In this document: positions 13,910 through 26,639 of the stretch, piece by piece
Position numbering within the stretch: position 1 is the first letter of the stretch
How the letters are laid out: each line of letters opens with the position of its first letter
Assembly (NCBI GenBank): GCA_029204045.2
Contig: CM055081.1
Coordinates: 2,363,033-2,427,032, forward strand
Direction of reading: 5' to 3'
Origin: Tillandsia leiboldiana
Lineage: Eukaryota > Streptophyta > Magnoliopsida > Poales > Bromeliaceae
DNA length: 64,000 nt
Notes under the pieces: generated by a model
The model's database searches: none
The model's input: only the letters and a program-made list of their open reading frames with translations
What the model was told of the DNA's origin: nothing
Translations under genes and position numbers: made by a program

Positions 13910-14515
13910 TGTCAGACGAGCCTAGTCAAAGATCAGTTCTTTGAATGACCCTCGAAGTGCACCTCGAAATCAAGTGATCAGGTTGAGAAGTGATCAACTC
14001 AACCAGATTCTCTCTCACAAACAAACACTTGAATTGAAATGAAACGTAGACTCGACTTAAAGAACCGAATAAATTATATTCACTGAAAAGAATTGAATAC
14101 AAGATAACTACTACTACTAGAAAAACTCTAAAAATTAAATTATGCTCTTTACTAGAAAAACAATAGATGCTGGAATTGAAGGCTGTAGATTAGATTACTC
14201 GTAGAGAAAGATGTAAATTGCAGTGAAAAGTAAGGGGTGGTCTTGTTCAAGGTATAAGACCTTTATTACAGTCTTCGAGATTATTATTTGTAGTAATTTC
14301 TTGTCAGCCCACATTATTGATCGGTTCACGTAGTGGGGGTGCAGTAACCACGACCGCGTAAGTTATGCCCCACGTTTCGACCGTTCCTACCTAAAGTCGC
14401 TCCACCTTCATGTGCTCTTTTTTCGGCTCTTAGTGCACCACGTGTCCTTGTCTTCTTAAACTAGGCGCGTGGGTCGGGACCTCTACCACCTGGTGCGATT
14501 TTTTGAACATCAACA
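13910..14515 (-). mobile_element. Probable gypsy LTR, minus strand (606 bp)
   Basis: On the minus strand it would begin TGTTGATGTTC at 14515, immediately preceded by a purine-rich, PPT-like tract (CGGGGGGCGAGGCA), and end CGTCTGACA at 13910. It therefore looks like a 3' LTR whose internal region lies to the right (14516-16400). The matching 5' LTR was not found, so no target duplication can be tested. Confidence 0.4.
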
Positions 14516-16400
14516 ATGCCTCGCCCCCCGATAGTTTTTTCAATGAACGTTCGGATAACTATCAGTGTTTAATCAATGGTCGTGCTTGGCCACTTTTTGT
14601 AGTCACTTCACATTTGATGACCTCAATTAGTCACACCTTTTGGTCATTAAATGTAGCTGTCATCATTCAAATTTTGTTATCTTTTCTTCGGACTTACTTT
14701 TTTTAGTCGAACTAACATTTTTTGCTTGTTTCATTCTCATTAGCTTTATCAGTTGAATCTTTACATACTTTCTTCTTGCCCACATCGGCTTTGTTCTTTC
14801 AAAGCCCCAGCAATAGATTCTTTGCTTCTTCAGCCAAGAATTTCTCCTTTGACCTGACCTCTCTTTTCTTAGGCGGTCATCGCTCTCGTTTGGCGACTAC
14901 CTCAAACGCAAAAATTGTATTCTCCAACTCCTTCTAGAGGTCCTTCTTTGTCGACTTCACAACAATTGAGCGAACCACTTTGGATTTTAACCAAGGCAGT
15001 GTAGTTGAACCACCCGCCTTAGCATCATTCTTCATGGGCCGTGAGGGGAACTTCTGCTCGGGCCATTTTCATGTATTCTGCCTCATCCCCTTCACCTCTT
15101 CCCAGTATTTTTTTTCATTTTGGCTTGCATTCTTTACTGCCGCCGTTTTTATGTATTGGTTATGACTGGTTTATACCACTTGGCCGGTCCCCTTACTGTG
15201 AACCAATGATTGACCGACACGTTTGTCGGTGTTTGCACCATTCTGAGGTGCTCCCTCAGAATCCCTCGCCTCTCCCATGTTCTCAGCTATGGCTAGATTC
15301 CATGCTTATTTACTAGTCTTCAACTGAAGGCCTTTATTTCCCCTTCGGTCACCCTCTCAAACTCGGGTTTGGGTCTCGGCCATACAGGGTGGTACCTTAT
15401 GGGCCGTAATCTCTGGCTCCACTATTGTACACCGAAAGGATGCCTTATGTGCTTCTCTCGGCTCTCTTTGTCACTTGTGTGATAAAATTCTTTCAAGACA
15501 TTTCAAATTGGCAGGCCATCTCTTCATTGAACCCTTTATCTAAGTATTCCTCCAATTGGTGTTCATCGGAGTTAAGGTCCTATTCTTTGGGAAAGATCAA
15601 GAACTCTTTCCACTTATTGATCATTTTTCTCTTGTGCACGATGGCCTCCCAATCCCTGCATGACATCTCTGCCTTGCATTGAATATATAGTCGAAGCTTA
15701 TGCTTGGCCTCGGCCACATCTTTTTGGAAGTTGTCTTGCCGAGCTAGCTGTTTTCCCTCCGCTTCCACCATATTGACTTGAGAAGGAAAAGGATTTTTAT
15801 CAACTTTCATTTTTTTTATTTTCTTGGTCAGCAACGAATAGCCAACCCTCATCAATTTCTTTTTGAATTTGCCTCTTAAAGGTTGTACATTCACTAGTCC
15901 GATAGCTCCACAAATAGTGGCATTTATAGTATTTCCTTCTTCTCAACTCTTTATAAGGGGGCAGAGTATGTCCCTCTTGGAGTTTAATTTGACCATTTTT
16001 AAATAACCGATCGAAAATCTTATTGGTTTTAGATATGTCGAACGAATAGGTAACAGATGAGACTCAAGCTTTAGAGTCGCTAGTCTTGCTCGGCTTTAAA
16101 AGTGCACATTTGTACGGCTGGCTGTTATTCACCATTTCAACCGCATAGACATCGGCTTCATCAACAGATTCTTTGCTTTCGTTTGATTGGCTCGGCTCCA
16201 CTTAAGCCGAGCATTCTTCTTTCAAGGAGATATTTTTCTCCTTGCCTTTGCTCCAATCTTACCTTCGACTCTACTAGGTCGATCGTCTTTGTTGCCTTTT
16301 CAAAATTGCTCATATTGGGCAACCCTAACACCCAAATCAAACAAATTTGCAAAAAAAAAATCTATCCTTAAAGTGGTCCTTTGTTTTAAAGTACAAACCA
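14516..16400 (-). pseudogene. Decayed retrotransposon polyprotein region
   Basis: The minus strand holds broken open frames. The longest (15580-15894, 104 codons) is lysine-rich and charged, with MNVQPLRGKFKKKL at its N-terminus and a stretch ending CRDWEAIVHKRK, reminiscent of linker parts of Tat-type gypsy polyproteins. No protease, reverse transcriptase or integrase signature could be recognised. Stops and frameshifts are frequent. The position directly inside a PPT and an LTR supports retrotransposon origin. The exact lineage is a guess, and it could instead be a non-autonomous derivative with an unrelated internal region. Confidence 0.35.
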
Positions 16401-16954
16401 TTGAACGCTATTTTTGTAATGCACCGACTTTGACTAAATGGACAAAGTATGGATTAAATCATGATGGATGTGTAAAAACATGATTAAAATAGTTTAGAAT
16501 GAGTTTGGATCGAATTAGAATTAATTCGGATCAAAACGGAGTTCGAACCGCTGAAAAACCAGCTTCAGACAAGATTTAGATGCCCACAAGGTCCTACGGG
16601 CACTCGAAAGCACAATCAGATCCAGGAATCGGGTGCTCAACGCCCGCGTGCGGACGCTCAACCCGAGAGCGCCTTAGTGCTCGGGCGCGAGGAGTCGGGC
16701 ACCCGGATAGTCCTGCAGACACCCGAGAGTGAGTGAAGGGTGTTGTAGCTATGAAGCTTCGAACCCTCGAATCATCCTGCGGGCGCCCGAAATCTATCAC
16801 TGACAGAATGGTAAGTTTGTGTAAATAAAAAAGTTTTGGGGGCCTTTGGGGATATTGTTACAACCCCTTTATAAGTGAGTCTCAGCTCACTCGGCCCCAC
16901 CTATGTACACACAGGGAGAGAAAAAAATAGAGAGAAACTCTCCTTCCTTACCCT

Positions 16955-16974
16955 CTGCTCTCTCTCTCTCTCTA

Positions 16975-17017
<43 letters not shown>
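16955..17017. repeat. (CT)n microsatellite in LTR leader
   Basis: CT repeats with two short interruptions lie just downstream of the LTR TATA box. They create overlapping Ser/Leu and Arg/Glu artefact frames on the two strands. Confidence 0.95.
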
Positions 17018-17018
<1 letters not shown>

Positions 17019-17100
17019 GCTCGTTGGAGGCTCCCAAGGTGGAGAAAACGTGAAGGCTTGGAGATCAGCTCAGTGGAGTGGAGAGAGCCTTTGGAGCAAG

Positions 17101-20100
17101 TGTCACGCCCCGAGTTCAAAAGTCAGCGTCTAAATTTTTTTTTTTTTTTAAATCAGAGTTACAAAACATCCAGGACAATGACAGCTCGCCACATATATAG
17201 AAGAGTCACAATCCCCTTTGGGATTGAGCCTTTTCTATATATGCACGGCTAGCTGGCAACAACCTCAGAGTTACTAACTACGTAACAACTAGAAATTAGT
17301 ATTACAAATTAACTTTACAAATAATACCACCGAATTACATTTCTTTTCTCTAACATCAATTACACAAACTTTTCGGCTGTCCAGGGTCAACCTCTATATC
17401 GATACCTCGCCAACTCGTCCCGACATCCCAGCACCCGCTCGACCTGAAAAATGGTCACCCAGGGGGTGTGAGATACACTGTACATGTATCCCAGTGGGCA
17501 CGACGAGCCGAGAAATAGCATATCGTACCTACTGGTATACAATACTAGAGGATAGTAATAATCAACATATTAGGTAAGCATGATTATGAAGCGAGTGATT
17601 AATCAATCCATAAGGCATATATAGATCTCAATAGGAGTATTTTGAAGAAGCGAATAATTCATCAATATGTAAGCAGATAACAGTTTAATCAAGAGTATAC
17701 TGAAGAAACGGATAACCAATCAAATAGGTAATGATAAAAACAGGATAAATAGGCAACATATGCATCAACAACTGAAATAACAAGTTACCCAATCAGAAGC
17801 CACCATTTTGGTCTACAAGACCTCAGGGAAACTGCCCAACCTAGCACCAACCTAGCTGACATTCCCCCATTGGGGGTCACGGGTCTTTCAACAAACCACT
17901 TTACCGGTAAAGAACAAAGCGCACAGGGAGCGACCCCGGATATGTTCGTGACGTACAGCGGTGCGGGCGATCAATGCAAATGCTCAAGCTCACGGTCCAC
18001 AGACCGGGTAATCGGCAACCAGCCAGAATCAATCCCCTCTGGGATGCAACAGTAACAACATCTCAACTCAAAGCAAGATCATCCACAAATCACAACTCTA
18101 AATGTAGGATCAATCAACAGCAACTATGAATAATCAGAAGTGCTGGAATTTAGGTATAACAAATATCCATGAATCAAATCATAAGATCTAGAAGCAACTG
18201 AATACCAATCATGCAGACTAATCAATCATGCAGACTAAACACATGTTTTTGAGAAATCCATTTTGAAAACAGGTTTTTAGGTCCAAACCTCGAAGAGCGT
18301 TGCCTTTGTTCTATCAAACAAGAACAGACTCAGGCGACCCTACGATGTTCGGTAAAAACATTAGTTGTATAAATTATGTGTTTAGCAGCATCATTCTTGA
18401 TCAACAGGAAAGCAGCAACTCATATGTAGGAATAATCATCAACTAATCCAATCAAGGATGCAATATCAGAATCAACTGAATCTCAACTCATATACAGGAA
18501 TAGGGTCATAATATCTGGAAGCAACTGAGAACCAATCATGCAAAACTAAACACATGTTTTTGAGAAATCCATTTTGAAAACAGGTTTTTAGGTCCAAACC
18601 TCGAAGAGCGTTGCCTTTGTCCTATCAAACAAGAACAGACTCAGGCGACCCTACGAAGCTCGGTAAAAACATTCATTTAATAAAATCATGTATTTAGCAG
18701 CATAACAGGTGAAAGACAAGAAAGCAGGCTCAAACATCTATTGATAATCAAACAGGCATGGCAATGTCCAGAATATTACTATAATCACTGGAAGCAACTA
18801 AACATCAATCATATAAGGTAAAGATCAATAGTGAAGATCATAATCAGGCATAAAGCAGTTTGCAACTAAATTCAAAAGGAAGATAGGCTCAAGATAATGA
18901 TTAAGCTACCAAAAATAGGGGTCCAACCAATACCGTACACAGAGGGCCGAAATGATAAAGCCCGGACCGAAGATAAACCCACCTGTCGTTTTGCAGGCGA
19001 ACTGTATCCACTGTATGCTCAGAACCAGAGTCACCGAGTAAACCTGAATCAAAATAATGATCAGGGATCAACTTTGTCCCACTAACCCTAACATAAACCC
19101 AGATCTTCTCCAGATCAACTTAAAATCTCTAATTATTTAAACAATAGTGTCATTTGAGCATTGTTTTCGCTCGTTCTCTCAACTGGAAACTCATTTTAAC
19201 GAACTGTCACTTCCAGCGGGTGACATTTAACTTGCTGAACACCGTGCTCACCAATTTGCGGCAGCACGGAACCCGAGGAAAACTTCAGGCCATAAAATAC
19301 CTTACTAACATAGCCTTATTGAATTTTTGTTTCTCCGGATCATCGAAACCTAAATCTAACGCGAGCATCGCGTCCAGTGACCCCAAATTAGTCAAGAACT
19401 CGCTGTCGCAGCTTTGCAAACAGCCTAGAACAGACCTAGGACCAAAACACTCCTTTTAGAGCTTGTTTAACTATATCTTTTAATCTAACAGTGCAACCAT
19501 AAAATAATTTGGAACATAAGTCTTCTGGGAACTCAAGAACACCTAGGCTCACCATTAGGCAGCCCAGAACCTGCTGGATCAAAGAGATCCATGACCTAGC
19601 TCACTAACCATTCTCACAATGCTCCAAACATCAGTCCACACAGATCCATCTTGATCTGAAGTGAGCATCAAGCTCAGGGGACATTTAGAAGCAAGTTTCA
19701 TATTCAACTCGAAAGCTAATTCCAATGTTTTCTTCTCTGTGGCATTTTCACAAACACTAGGTGTGCACAATTCATTAACAAACACATAAACCAAATCCCA
19801 GGTTGGTTCTCTGCAAACACTGAACCAAACTCACTCTAACTTGGAAGGAAATGCTCTATAGGGCTTAGGCAATATTCCCAGCAAGTCTGGGCCATCATTT
19901 GCACTCAAGGTTGGCTGCGGCAAGGTGAAGAAGATGGAGCTTAAACCTTGAAATTCGTGATGACTCAACCAGAGCTTCTGGGCTTCAACCAAATGCACCA
20001 ACAGGTGCCAAATCACTCAGTGAACCTTCCTGAGCCAGTGGCCGGCAACAGGACACGGCGGCGGCGCGGCGGGGCCAAGCTCGGATTGGAGCTTCAACTC

Positions 20101-21761
20101 CATTAATGGTGAATTTCTACAGAGGCGTTTTAAAGCCCTCCAACATGGATGGAATTGTCCTAAAGGACCATAGGAAACTTCCCGACCAACCCTCCCCGGC
20201 CGGAGATGGCCGGAGCGCCGGCGGCCGAGATTTGACCTCATTTCGGGTTATCCATGGTCGCGCCACTTTGGTGCGGCATGGATGCCATGCAAGTGCATGG
20301 ATGCACTCCTCTCACACCCAGGAAGAGTTCTGAGTAGGTGGCCGGCGGTGGGGTGGCTCACCGGCGCCGGAGCGCAAGGCTCGGCCAATCATGCAAAACC
20401 CAAAAAACTAGGGTTTAGAACTGCCACTTCCACACTTGATCAAACTCCACCAATTTTGGTGGAGATGATCCTCATCTCCTCCAGTAGAAACCCATCATTT
20501 TATTTTTCACTTTGGTTCTTTGGTTGCGGAGTTCTTCCGAGGTGGAGCTACTTAGGTTTCCGGCAAGAGTTTTCTCCCGTCGGCTAACCATCGTGCATGG
20601 GAAGCTCAGGCCTTGCAGAGAGCATCACAAGATCCTAACTAACCTACTGCTAGGGGTCTCGGGCTAAAACAAACTGGGGTTTGAGAGGACCTTACCTTGG
20701 CCGGAGTTGATGAAGAAGGAAGAAGCTGGTTTCACTCCTCCCACTTCGCGCAACCTCAGCAAGCCTCCAAATGCTCCTCTGGTACTGTGGAACACCACAG
20801 GGAACTTCAACTCCAACTTGGTAAAGGTTTGGTCCAACCTTCCTTCCTCTCTCTCTCTCTCGGGCTAACACTCAAAGGGCTTGTGCTCCTCGGCCTCCAG
20901 CACTCAGGGATTAGTCTGGAGAAATCAGAGGAGAGTTGATGCTTCGAAATCATCCCCAGACCCCTCGTGTATCTAGCCTAAGAAGACCAAGAGGTAACTT
21001 GCATTAATTGCAAGATTTTGTAAATTTTGCAAAACAACCCTTGTACTCCTAACCCTAGCTTTCAAGACCCCTTCTGAATGTAACAAATGCTCTCAGAACC
21101 TCAATGAATTAATCTTGCAATATTTAATACATAAAATATCAAGTTTATTGCAAGAACACATGCTTTTTTCGGCTTTTTCACGCTTTTCGAGAAAATCTGC
21201 TCGACGAATCGCGAAACAGATTTCGCCACGACGTCCGGCTCGTCGAGACCTTCAAAGTAGGCTATTCATTTGTTTGATTTGGTGCTCGTATGAAATCTCG
21301 GGCCATCTTGTTCTGTATGTCGTAAACCGACGCACGCACTTCGATGCACCCGGATCGCCAAACGCGAATTCCGTCATTGCGATTGCGCTCAGAACGTCGA
21401 AAATAGCTAGGATTGACTACTCATACCCCTATGTTTGGTGTCCAGACGGCGAAACGGCCGACGATGATCAAAAGGGATTTAAATCAGGGGTTACTATTCA
21501 CAACTTAAGTTGTGGGGCCCATTCTTCTTTACTGTTTTGCGGAAAATCCGACCGTCGGATCGTCGACATATGTATATCAACTTTTCATGTTTCGACGAGA
21601 CGATCGCAATGGTGATCTCAGATTTTCGAGATCAGGCCCCGATCAAAATTCGGTATTTTAGGGCTACTATTGTCCCATTAATTCCCTATTTTTGCCTTTT
21701 TAACAATCCAGGGAATTATTTAAACTCAGATTTTTGGATTTTAAAAATCACGGTTACTACA
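17101..21761 (-). mobile_element. Giant gypsy-type solo LTR, 4,661 bp, TSD GCAAG
   Basis: Plus-strand ends are TGTCACGCCCCGAG and GGTTACTACA. The flanks are GCAAG at 17096-17100 and 21762-21766, and rejoining them restores the reading of the surrounding LTR. On the minus strand this becomes TGTAGTAACC ... CTCGGGGCGTGACA, the usual polarity for Tekay/Del-like LTRs, whose length can exceed 4 kb. No second LTR copy, primer-binding site or polyprotein lies inside, so it is best read as a solo LTR. A large non-autonomous element with unusual ends is the alternative. Frames of 100-166 codons inside it (for example around 21115-21615) show no domain. Confidence 0.75.
18239..18672. repeat. Near-perfect 120-bp direct repeat inside the LTR
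   Basis: A segment starting ACACATGTTTTTGAG and ending CTCGGTAAAAACATT occurs at 18239-18362 and again at about 18550-18673, with only a few differences. The 311-bp period also includes similar flanking text (ATCAATCATGCAGACTAA or its relatives), so this is a short tandem duplication within U5. Confidence 0.75.
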
Positions 21762-21876
21762 GCAAGTGAAGGCTTGGAAAGCTTAGAGCCTAAGGTAAAA
21801 AAATTTTATTTCGAGTTAGGATTTATGTTAATCTCTTTGAAATTGAGATTTTTTGGAAACTCTAGGTGATTCTACA

Positions 21877-22283
21877 CTATTTTGATCATGGATTCAGCGT
21901 CTATTATAATTTCAAAATAATAGTAAAATCGAACTTCTAAATACTTCAAATGTATTTAATCATGTTTAAAAATCTATACAAATATATGAATCTCTAATAC
22001 TTTTTGCCACATGATAATTTTTTCTTCACTCTCACCAAATTCTATTTTGATGAAATTTCTGATTTTTTCCTTTCCCTCCCCTCTATACAACGGAGATGAA
22101 ATCAGTATGCCTCTTGAACATTCCACGACTTTTCCCTTCTTTCACCCTCACCAATCCCTCTTTTGAATTGAATCTCTCTTTTAAATTGAATAATCTTCTT
22201 AACCCAAACTGCTCCAACATCCGGTGAAATCTCATGCATTTTTCCCTTCCCTCCTCTTTATTCAACGGAGATGGAGCCCACCC
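21877..22283. other. No gene seen; AT-rich
   Basis: AT-rich sequence with CCCTCTTTATTCAACGG segments that recur near 22250, 23030, 23060 and 23105. No coding or RNA signal was seen. Confidence 0.3.
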
Positions 22284-23725
22284 TATAATTAATGTGCTTC
22301 TTAATTAATATGTTCTATTCCGTTTAGTTTCTCTCTCTCCCAATTTTTTTTTCTCTAATATCAATCTTTTCTTTTCCCTCAAACAATCTCTAACCTGCAA
22401 AATCGAACGAGAATGAGAAGATGATAGGTACTATTTTCAAATCCAGAAATTGGGAAAAAATAAGCACGTCCACTAAATTTTAATCTACGCCAACCCGACT
22501 CAACCTGACTCTCCCCACTCTAGAACGGAGCGCGTTGAGGGCGCAGTGCGAGGAGTTGCTCCACCGCCTCCTCCGACACTACGGCGGGTCTAAAGGAGTA
22601 ATATAGGATGCTTAGGTTAAGGCTCAGGACGACGGAGGCCGAGGTGAAAAGTGCCTTTCGACAACTCGCACTTTAGGTTTCGTCCTCTCTCTTTCAATGG
22701 CAGAAAGATGTAATATCTTTATCTATTTCTGAACTGTTAAGTTTAAACATATAAATTGATTATTCATTTAGGACTAATTTATTATTTAATTTGATGTGAA
22801 AATTTTTCCATTCTTATATTTTTGTTTAAGAATTTATAAAAATATATCTCATTAATATTTTTTATTTTTTCTCTATTATCTACCGACGGCTTCGCGCGGG
22901 ATCAATTTGAAAGAGGAACTTTGCAAAGAATAGCTCAAATGTTAAGGCCAATCTAAACCTCTATATTATTTTCCAAAAAAATTGCCACGAGGCAGCAGCA
23001 CCTTTGTTTTTACTATGGCTTTTTTCCTCCTCTTTATTCAACGGATTTTTCCTTCCATCCTCTCTATTCAACAAACCTCATGGCTTTTCCTCTCCCCTCC
23101 TATCCTCTATTCAACGGACCTCAAAGCTTTTCGTCTCTCCTCCTATAATTAATGTGCTTCTTAATTAATACGTATTCTTTCTCTCCCTCTCTTGATTTTT
23201 TCTCTCTAATATCAATCCTTTTTTCTCCCTCAAACAATCTAACCTGCAAAATCGAAAGAGGAAGAAAAAATGAGTTACTACTTTCAGATCCGAAAATTGG
23301 GGAAGAGCAAGCAAGTCCTCCAAGTCTTAATTTACGCCAATTCGACTCAACCCGACCCTCCCCGCTCTAGAGCAGAGCGCGTCAAGGACGCAGTGTGAGG
23401 AGTTGCTCCACCGCCTCCTTTGCCGCTATTGCTCCACCACCTCCTTTGCCACTACGGGGAGTTGGGGAGTCTAATGGTGCAATATAGGATGCTTAAGATA
23501 AGGCCCAAGACGACAGAAGTCGAAGTGAAAAAGACCTTTTGACAACTCGCAATTTAAATTTTGTACTCTCTCAATAAAAAATATATATAATATTTTTATT
23601 TATTTATAAACTGTTGAATTTAAAAATATAGATTGATAATATATTTAAATTAATTTATTATTAATTTATTTAAAATTTTATAAAAATATCTTTTATTAAT
23701 ATTTTTTAATTTTTTTTTTATTATT
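22284..23725. repeat. Two-copy direct duplication of ~590 bp
   Basis: Copy 1 (about 22284-22880) and copy 2 (about 23144-23725) share in order: TATAATTAATGTGCTTCTT, ATCAATC.TTTTCT, CTGCAAAATCGAA, GGAGTTGCTCCACCGCC, AATATAGGATGCTTA, CGACAACTCGCA and an AT-rich tail with TATTAATATTTTT. They differ at roughly one base in six to eight. Copy 2 has an internal triplication around CCACC.CCTCCTTTGCC. No protein motif and no clear termini were seen. It may be two fused copies of one non-autonomous element. Confidence 0.6.
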
Positions 23726-24133
23726 TAGGCGGTACATTACACTAGTAATATTTGATGAGTGATGCACACTGTTTTTCTTCCACCTGTCATCTTTACTCGA
23801 GAATAGTTTATTCCAATAACTTTATCACTTACAAAGCACATCAAACCTCAAACCCTCAAGAAACTACATAAAACAACTATTATGAAGCCAAAATGTAGCA
23901 TCAACTGCCAAAGAAACAAAATTTGTTCTGATTAGAAGAAAAAAAAAAAAAAATCTGAATCGAACAGACACAAAATTAATAGTTAGATTAAGAGCCCCAC
24001 ATGTGTCAACAGTTGTGGCACCCTGAATCGAGCAAAGTCAATGAACCGGAACACTTTGTTTTCCACTCTGATTTCACAAAACACCACGTGATTCAAAACA
24101 AAACTAATATGGTGAGTTGCACTAGTCCCCTGA
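23726..24133. other. No gene seen
   Basis: AT-rich intergenic sequence. Its end (ACTAGTCCCCTGACTTGCAG) resembles a dispersed motif found again near 39516 and forms the target site of the MITE that follows. Confidence 0.3.
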
Positions 24134-24141
24134 CTTGCAGC

Positions 24142-24677
<536 letters not shown>

Positions 24678-24685
24678 CTTGCAGC

Positions 24686-25227
24686 CGAGTTTCATTTTGG
24701 TTCTAACTTTCTAGGTTCGACATTAATGATCCCTGAACTCTTGAAATAGTTTCACACTAGTCCTGATCTATACTTCCTATTAGAAGGTAGATTATTGCCT
24801 CTATACATCTGTATTATAACATTGAATTATAATCTTTTCTTTATATAAAACTTTGACCATTGACCCAAAAATATGAGAAGGATGAACCACTGCAACACTC
24901 ATGATGCACAAATATAAAGATGAATATGGTGCAAGCAATAATTCCAAGCTAAAGACTAAAATGAAACATACTAAAAAAATTTAGGAACTTGAATAAAACC
25001 TTATTGAAAGTTCAGGGTCTTGATCGTCGGCATCAGAAAGTTTGACTGACACAAAACTTAATGCTCAGTTCATGGACTAGTAGTGCAATTTAGCAAAACC
25101 TAATCCTATTTCAAGAAAAAGGCAACAAGCCTAATTACTACTATTATTCCTCTGCCACGATCTCCATAGATACATATCCATTATTCTAACTATGCATTAA
25201 GTACTTACAGAGATATAGAGATGAGTC
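24686..25227. other. 3' flank of the TIC20 gene
   Basis: Non-coding sequence downstream of the TIC20 stop codon. It probably includes the 3' UTR of the minus-strand transcript. The left part repeats the ...CATTTTGG..C.AAC.TT..AGGTTCGA...GATCCCTGAA text found at 39520-39600. No clear polyadenylation signal was singled out. Confidence 0.4.
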
Positions 25228-25868
25228 CTAATATCTCAATAGCTTCAAATCAGTGTGAATGTAAGCCGATTCAGATACAAAGGGCACCTCAGAGTACAAT
25301 CCAGAAAGTGCACACCGCATGCAATCGAGCACCGTGTACATCTGAAGGAATGCCAACGTCAACCAGAAATGCACCATCAAGCTACCTCCGTAGACCATGT
25401 TTGGCATCCAAGTGCACACGGTCCCCAAGACCTGATTGCCCGTGTCAAAAAGCATGGACATCGCAATGTGGAACCGCAGAAAATGGGGCGATTCATTCCT
25501 CCTAACCACAAAGAAGTAGATGCCCATGAAAAGGGCGTACGTGAGCCAACTGGGCATTAACGCTACAGTGTCCAGGAAGGGGTTCACCAGGAACTCATAA
25601 TTTTCCAACAGAGGGTGGAGATGGTAAACTACATCAGCATAGGACCATATATTGTGGAGAGGTAGAAGGTAAGGGATGCAAGCGAGCGTGCGCCACCACC
25701 ATTTAGGTTTGCAAGTCATCTCAGGGTAGCTGAAGGAGCTCCTTGATGCTAAAGGAACCACCGAACTTCTTTTCCGTGTCTTGCTTAGTCTGGGCAATGA
25801 TGGAATTCCATTGATAGGATTTTCTCCTGCTAAAAAGAAGTTCCTGAAGCTGCCAAAACGAGGCTCTC
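25228..25868 (-). CDS. TIC20: TIC20-family translocon protein, exon 2 (membrane domain)
   Basis: TIC20 is a multi-spanning protein of the inner chloroplast envelope that takes part in importing nuclear-encoded proteins. This exon encodes residues 59-270 (the Gly codon before it is split). It holds KPKWWWRTLAC at about residues 111-121, then HLHPLLENYEFLVNPFLD, VRRNESPHFLRFH, QVLGTVCTWMP and CMRCALSGLYSEVPFV, all in the order of plant TIC20-I/IV. Four hydrophobic segments follow the WWW motif, as in the family. The exon starts after a CAG acceptor at 25869 and stays open to a stop at 25228. The C-terminus is longer and different from the usual IPYD-like ending, and many family positions are substituted, so it may be a divergent paralogue. 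No frame damage is visible. Confidence 0.9.
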
Positions 25869-26099
25869 CTGCGATTCAAAATCAACATTTCCATTAAGAT
25901 TTGAAGAATATATCATATTATATTGAAAATCTCTTAGTACTCGAGAAAATATATGATTTCAAGAACTTAACTACACAATCTCACCAACCAATGCAAGTTA
26001 TTTATATTTACCATGCGAGTAATATTTGGATAATTGAACACAACAATGGCCCACTAAGTTTAATTCTCCAAGTTTAATCCTTCTGGGGGTGGGAACTGC

Positions 26100-26625
26100 T
26101 TGTTCCCACCCCTAGCCTCTACTAGCCCCTCTTCGCGCTTCGCCGGATTCCTCCTCCGTCAGTGGGATCGAGCTCCGCGCTTCCCGAGACAAACCCTCTT
26201 TCTCCTCTTCCTCGATCGGAGCCAACAAAGGTTCGCCGGAACCCTCCCCCGTCGGAATATTGCCATTTCCGCGCTTCCCCTGCCGCCGCACGTTGTCCGA
26301 GACGTTGAAACTCTCTTCCCTTCCTCGATCGCACCGAGCTCCCCCCTTCCTCCCACCGCAGCGATCGAACCCCTCTTCGGTGGGTCCGATCCGAGCCATC
26401 AAGGTTTGCGCACACCGTCATCCTTCGGTGGTACCGAACCCCGCTCTTCCCCTGCCGCCGCACGGTTTCCGAGGTGAGCTGCCTATCTCCTCGTCCTCAA
26501 TCGCACCGAGCACCGCTTCCCCCTCTACCTCCCACGGCATCGAGCAAGCTCTAATCGCAGGGCCCGATCTGTGCCGCTCCTCCTCTGCGATGGGTGATCC
26601 TGCTCCCCATTGCTTATTCTTAGGT
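26100..26625 (+). other. GC-rich leader of the Harbinger element
   Basis: GC-rich sequence with two or three imperfect repeats of a ~150-bp unit (TCCCCTGCCGCCGCACG, CTCGATCGCACCGAGC). Overlapping long frames on both strands reflect composition. It may be the untranslated leader or promoter region upstream of the Myb-like gene. Confidence 0.4.
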
Positions 26626-26639
26626 TCGGAATATTGCCA

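Larger units (their letters stand above)
16415..21876 (+). mobile_element. Solo LTR (~0.8 kb), split by a 4.66-kb LTR
   Basis: It starts TGTAATGCACCGACTTTGAC at 16415. The other end is placed at GGTGATTCTACA (21876), because the left flank CTATTTTT resembles the right flank CTATTTTG. Removing 17101-21766 leaves about 0.8 kb with LTR order: U3 with a CGGGCGCCCG-type palindrome array (16600-16790), a TATA box (CCCTTTATAAGTGAG near 16868), a CT-rich leader and a splice-donor-like AAGGTAAA. The duplication is offset by about two bases, so the boundaries are tentative. Confidence 0.5.

Noticed and set aside
21115..21615. 166-codon plus-strand frame
   Set aside because: It lies inside the 4.66-kb LTR, antisense to its inferred polarity, with no recognisable domain.
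26041..26110. Left terminal inverted repeat of the Harbinger element
   Set aside because: No match to GGGCCCGTTTGGTTCGGGG could be found; only an internal GGGTGGGAAC foldback is present.
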